Shown in pieces: positions 62,501-64,000 of a stretch of DNA of 64,000 nt (positions within the stretch are counted from its first letter, which is position 1; each line of letters opens with the position of its first letter). Position numbers and translations under genes: made by a program. This DNA is from Maribacter sp. PR1 (GTDB lineage: Bacteria > Bacteroidota > Bacteroidia > Flavobacteriales > Flavobacteriaceae), in contig NZ_JAQPCG010000002.1 of assembly GCF_028464145.1 (NCBI RefSeq), positions 1-64,000 on the forward strand, read 5' to 3'. The notes beneath the pieces are model-generated. The model was not told where the DNA came from and did not search any database. It saw only the letters and a list, made by a program, of their open reading frames with translations.

Positions 62501-64000
62501 CTGTACCAGAAGGTATTCCTGGAGTAGCGGCACCATCTTCTACATTTACCGTAATGGTTGCTGTGTTAATGCTATTATCAGCAGCACAATCAAATGTTGT
62601 TGCCGTAGCACTAATCACCAATGGTTCAGGTTCCGTAATGGTTTCCGGTTTTATGTCTTCACATCCAAGGCCGGACACGACTCTCACTTGGTATTCTCCA
62701 GCGGGCAGATTGTTGAACAATGGATTACTTTGTAAAGGTCTGCTAGGTGCTCCAGCACTTACCCCAATCAATTCATATTGATAATCAGGATTTCCATCCG
62801 TAGTAGGATCTAGAATAGCCGTTAAACTGCCATCACTACCTCCATTACAACTTACGTTGATAATGGTAGCGTTCAATAATACGGGCGTAATTGGTGCAAC
62901 CAGTTCTTGTGAAATAGTTTTTTCACAAACAGGGTTGGTAGTGTCCAAATCTCGTACAACAAAATCATACGTTCCAATTTCAGTAAGGTTTACAAAGACA
63001 CCTGACGCCTGAGTAACTACATTACCTAATGGTGTTGTCATTACAAACTCCAAGTTTGTAGAGCTACCCATAACGTTAACCGTTATTTCGCCTTCAGGAT
63101 TCACCGTACAATCTATTGCCTTAACAACCGTAGCCGTCAAATTCATTTCTTCATACAATAATTCAGCCGGTGTGATAAATGAACAACCCCATTGATCTGT
63201 AACTTGGACCTCATAGCTTCCGGCTCCAAGACCTGAGAATACTGGTGTATTCTGTGGTGCTCGGAAATTGGAGCCATTGAGTCTTAATTGATAGGTATAG
63301 TTGGAGCCCTGCCCCCCAGTAACCCCTACAACTTCAATTTCGCCTTCTAGGTTAGTACAGTTCTCCTGATTTATCTGTAAGCTTGCGTTTATCGGCGTTG
63401 GATCATCCAAAACGATAGTATCATCTATCAATTGCTCACAACCTTGAGCATCCCTTACCCATGCTTGATAGGTTCCCGCAGAAAGTCCTCCCAATGAAGG
63501 AGAAGCCAAATAGTCCGTCGGAGCACTTGGAGCCGCTACGCCAATATAGTAGGTGTAACCTCCCCATCCACCGGCAACGTCAATGATTTCTATTGTACCG
63601 TCATTACTTGGAACACAAGTAATATCCGTAGTATTAACCGCTCCGGTAATAGCAGCTGGTGGTCCGGCTATAGTAAAGGCCTCTGTATTCACACAGAAAG
63701 GATTATTGTCCTGTGAAATGGAGACATAATAGCTTCCCGCAGGTAAATTGATGTCTGCTGTGGGACCATTGGTTGCCTCTGTATTTGAGGTAACAACCGT
63801 ATCATCCAAAGTATCTACCAAGGTGCCATTGGTATCGTATATAGTCCAAGTAAATCCTCCCGGATAAGTCGCATCCACCAGTTCAAAGTTTACGGCACCC
63901 GTAGCGGTTCCAAAACATACGACATCACTGGTTTTCGTTACGTTAATGGTAAATGTGTTTGGTTCTAATAAGGTTTCCGAAGCAGAGATAATACAACCTG
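59541..64000 (-). CDS. sprB: SprB-like gliding motility adhesin, N-terminus beyond window
   Basis: The reading frame is open from the stop at 59541 through position 64000, giving about 1,486 residues without the N-terminus. It consists of tandem SprB-type repeats of about 85-95 residues, each with a Cys-x-G-x-x-(D/N)-G core and a GGxxxYxY segment (for example CNGGSDGSLTA, CYGDMGATVSAIVTGGGSG, CEGEGNGSITVTLSGGAGG, CVGSEDGTISLNISGGTAP). The C-terminus is a type B T9SS signal (IEIPNFFTPDGDGENDYW ... YDRYGRVV ... GDYWYVIQL). SprB is the mobile surface filament of gliding flavobacteria. The GTG at 63878 is inside a repeat and is not the start. Confidence 0.9.
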   Translation of the reverse strand, partial: GCIISASETLLEPNTFTINVTKTSDVVCFGTATGAVNFELVDATYPGGFTWTIYDTNGTLVDTLDDTVVTSNTEATNGPTADINLPAGSYYVSISQDNNPFCVNTEAFTIAGPPAAITGAVNTTDITCVPSNDGTIEIIDVAGGWGGYTYYIGVAAPSAPTDYLASPSLGGLSAGTYQAWVRDAQGCEQLIDDTIVLDDPTPINASLQINQENCTNLEGEIEVVGVTGGQGSNYTYQLRLNGSNFRAPQNTPVFSGLGAGSYEVQVTDQWGCSFITPAELLYEEMNLTATVVKAIDCTVNPEGEITVNVMGSSTNLEFVMTTPLGNVVTQASGVFVNLTEIGTYDFVVRDLDTTNPVCEKTISQELVAPITPVLLNATIINVSCNGGSDGSLTAILDPTTDGNPDYQYELIGVSAGAPSRPLQSNPLFNNLPAGEYQVRVVSGLGCEDIKPETITEPEPLVISATATTFDCAADNSINTATITVNVEDGAATPGIPSGTGPYLYSLDNVNYQSGNTFSVADNGLVQTITVYARDTNGCPATDTVSIQPINRFTATIATNVDISCTNSESVTITVSDNGLAHNYTYELLPIGNTNAVQTGITATTATFDLIATGSYTFRVTDTDTGCYYDTPAYNVEPFDFIGATATAVTPVTCFGDTNGELEINITVYTGNYDYQIFDAAGNPIGGVVSTDTSVNPRVVGGLSGGNYFVSITETDVPFCSEDTNIVTIASPDTALTAIVNPLLEATCTNDQGEILIDPIGGYAPYDITMTNTTTGQTYLATGVQAITFSGLSAGNFDISVTDQAGCPYTDTEVLNPATPITANATPLVTNLACYGDMGATVSAIVTGGGSGSYEYQLNYYDDAGTIIEFSTASQLSPDFNDLGAGIYSITVIDGWNCDVTTNTVEIIEPTPVSAQLIRTDPLTCATGVEFELTATGGSGTYEYSVDGITYIPMTSNPMGLPATGTLGAGTYQYFVRDAVNGCEAVQSNAITEDMIDPLELLIDSSAAYINCTGESTAVIYAEAYGGLGNYQFELFTDASLSIASRIAGPTSIGEFRNLTAGTYYVSVTSEDCTTLPEEVIIVEPAPLSYTDDVVNVTCEGEGNGSITVTLSGGAGGYQYAISPNLNQFDTVNTFTDLEPGDYIVIAQDQNGCFEYLEYTITEPSMLMVDATTTPEICVGSEDGTISLNISGGTAPYSSALNSNNDADFVQDRVDFMDMASGNYLIFVRDANGCETNVVVEIVPGVNLNATVEPIYECTGNVPNNYVNITLEDESVIGDVLYALDSVDPSAFQLNPDFTNIAPGDHYITIAHANGCIQTADFTIENFEPLTLVLEQQSLNEITAIADGGRPEYTYYFDGVDNGNDNTFYITRTDTYEVRVVDENGCEMIGTIFMEFIDIEIPNFFTPDGDGENDYWIPRNIEQFPEILIKIYDRYGRVVSREAHDAQGWNGKYEGKELPTGDYWYVIQLNGEEDSREFVGHFTLYR

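Noticed and set aside
63876-63878. GTG that could be taken as the SprB-like start
   Set aside because: The frame continues upstream to the window edge with the same repeat-type sequence and no signal peptide follows the GTG.

Overview
The window looks like a chromosome segment of a probably marine member of the Flavobacteriaceae (Bacteroidota). The evidence is the set of type IX secretion (T9SS) and gliding proteins (SprB-like adhesin, PorP/SprF, a PorE-like OmpA protein), a SusC/SusD pair, several Bacteroidota-restricted DUF families (DUF4254, DUF4837, DUF6341, DUF6427), promoter -7 boxes of the Bacteroidota type TAnnTTTG, and low G+C. No insertion sequence, phage, CRISPR array or rRNA was seen.

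Layout. 1-3150: 3'-truncated gene for a large T9SS-exported protein (minus). 3.3-8.8 kb: flavin/2Fe-2S reductase, SLC13-type permease, patatin-like lipase and HtrA protease. 9.1-18.2 kb: a compact co-directional six-gene locus that ends in an ArsS-type radical SAM enzyme and starts with a TIGR04282/DUF2064 glycosyltransferase. Between them lie a SusC/SusD pair, a sodium:solute symporter and a fusion of a degenerate, Cys-rich metallophosphoesterase with a carboxymuconolactone-decarboxylase-like domain. 18.2-24.4 kb: bestrophin and a divergent TetR regulator with clear operators, then heptosyltransferase-like GT9, DUF4254, DUF6427, DUF6341 and purD.

24.4-43.0 kb: a surface polysaccharide cluster, all on the minus strand, mostly overlapping and visibly AT-rich. 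It starts with pseB-pseC-pseF and reaches pseI through a tandem-GNAT protein, a formyltransferase and a PIG-L deacetylase. A second apparent ulosonic-acid module follows (HMGL-type aldolase fusion, KdsB-like cytidylyltransferase, HAD phosphatase), then a Wzx flippase, two HP-motif glycosyltransferases, two Wzy/WaaL-like proteins, a WecB/TagA glycosyltransferase, an initiating sugar transferase and a UDP-xylose synthase. No PseG hydrolase is present. 43.4-48.5 kb: a Wzz-like chain-length protein, a protein with a nucleoside-phosphorylase-like C-terminus, a GH3-family enzyme and an M23 peptidase.

48.7-64 kb: tatA, the PorE-like protein, a 58-residue membrane protein, DUF4837 lipoprotein, a LysM lytic transglycosylase, pgk, holB, DoxX, two tRNA-Cys genes, folB, sprF and the C-terminal 1,480 or so residues of an SprB-like adhesin that runs off the window.

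The most interesting systems are (i) the ArsS locus, which pairs an outer-membrane nutrient-uptake system with arsenosugar-type enzymes and may import or remodel organoarsenicals or related compounds from algae, and (ii) the nonulosonate cluster, which appears to make two different CMP-activated acidic sugars. Function assignments rest on reading motifs and on remembered family descriptions; no database search was run.
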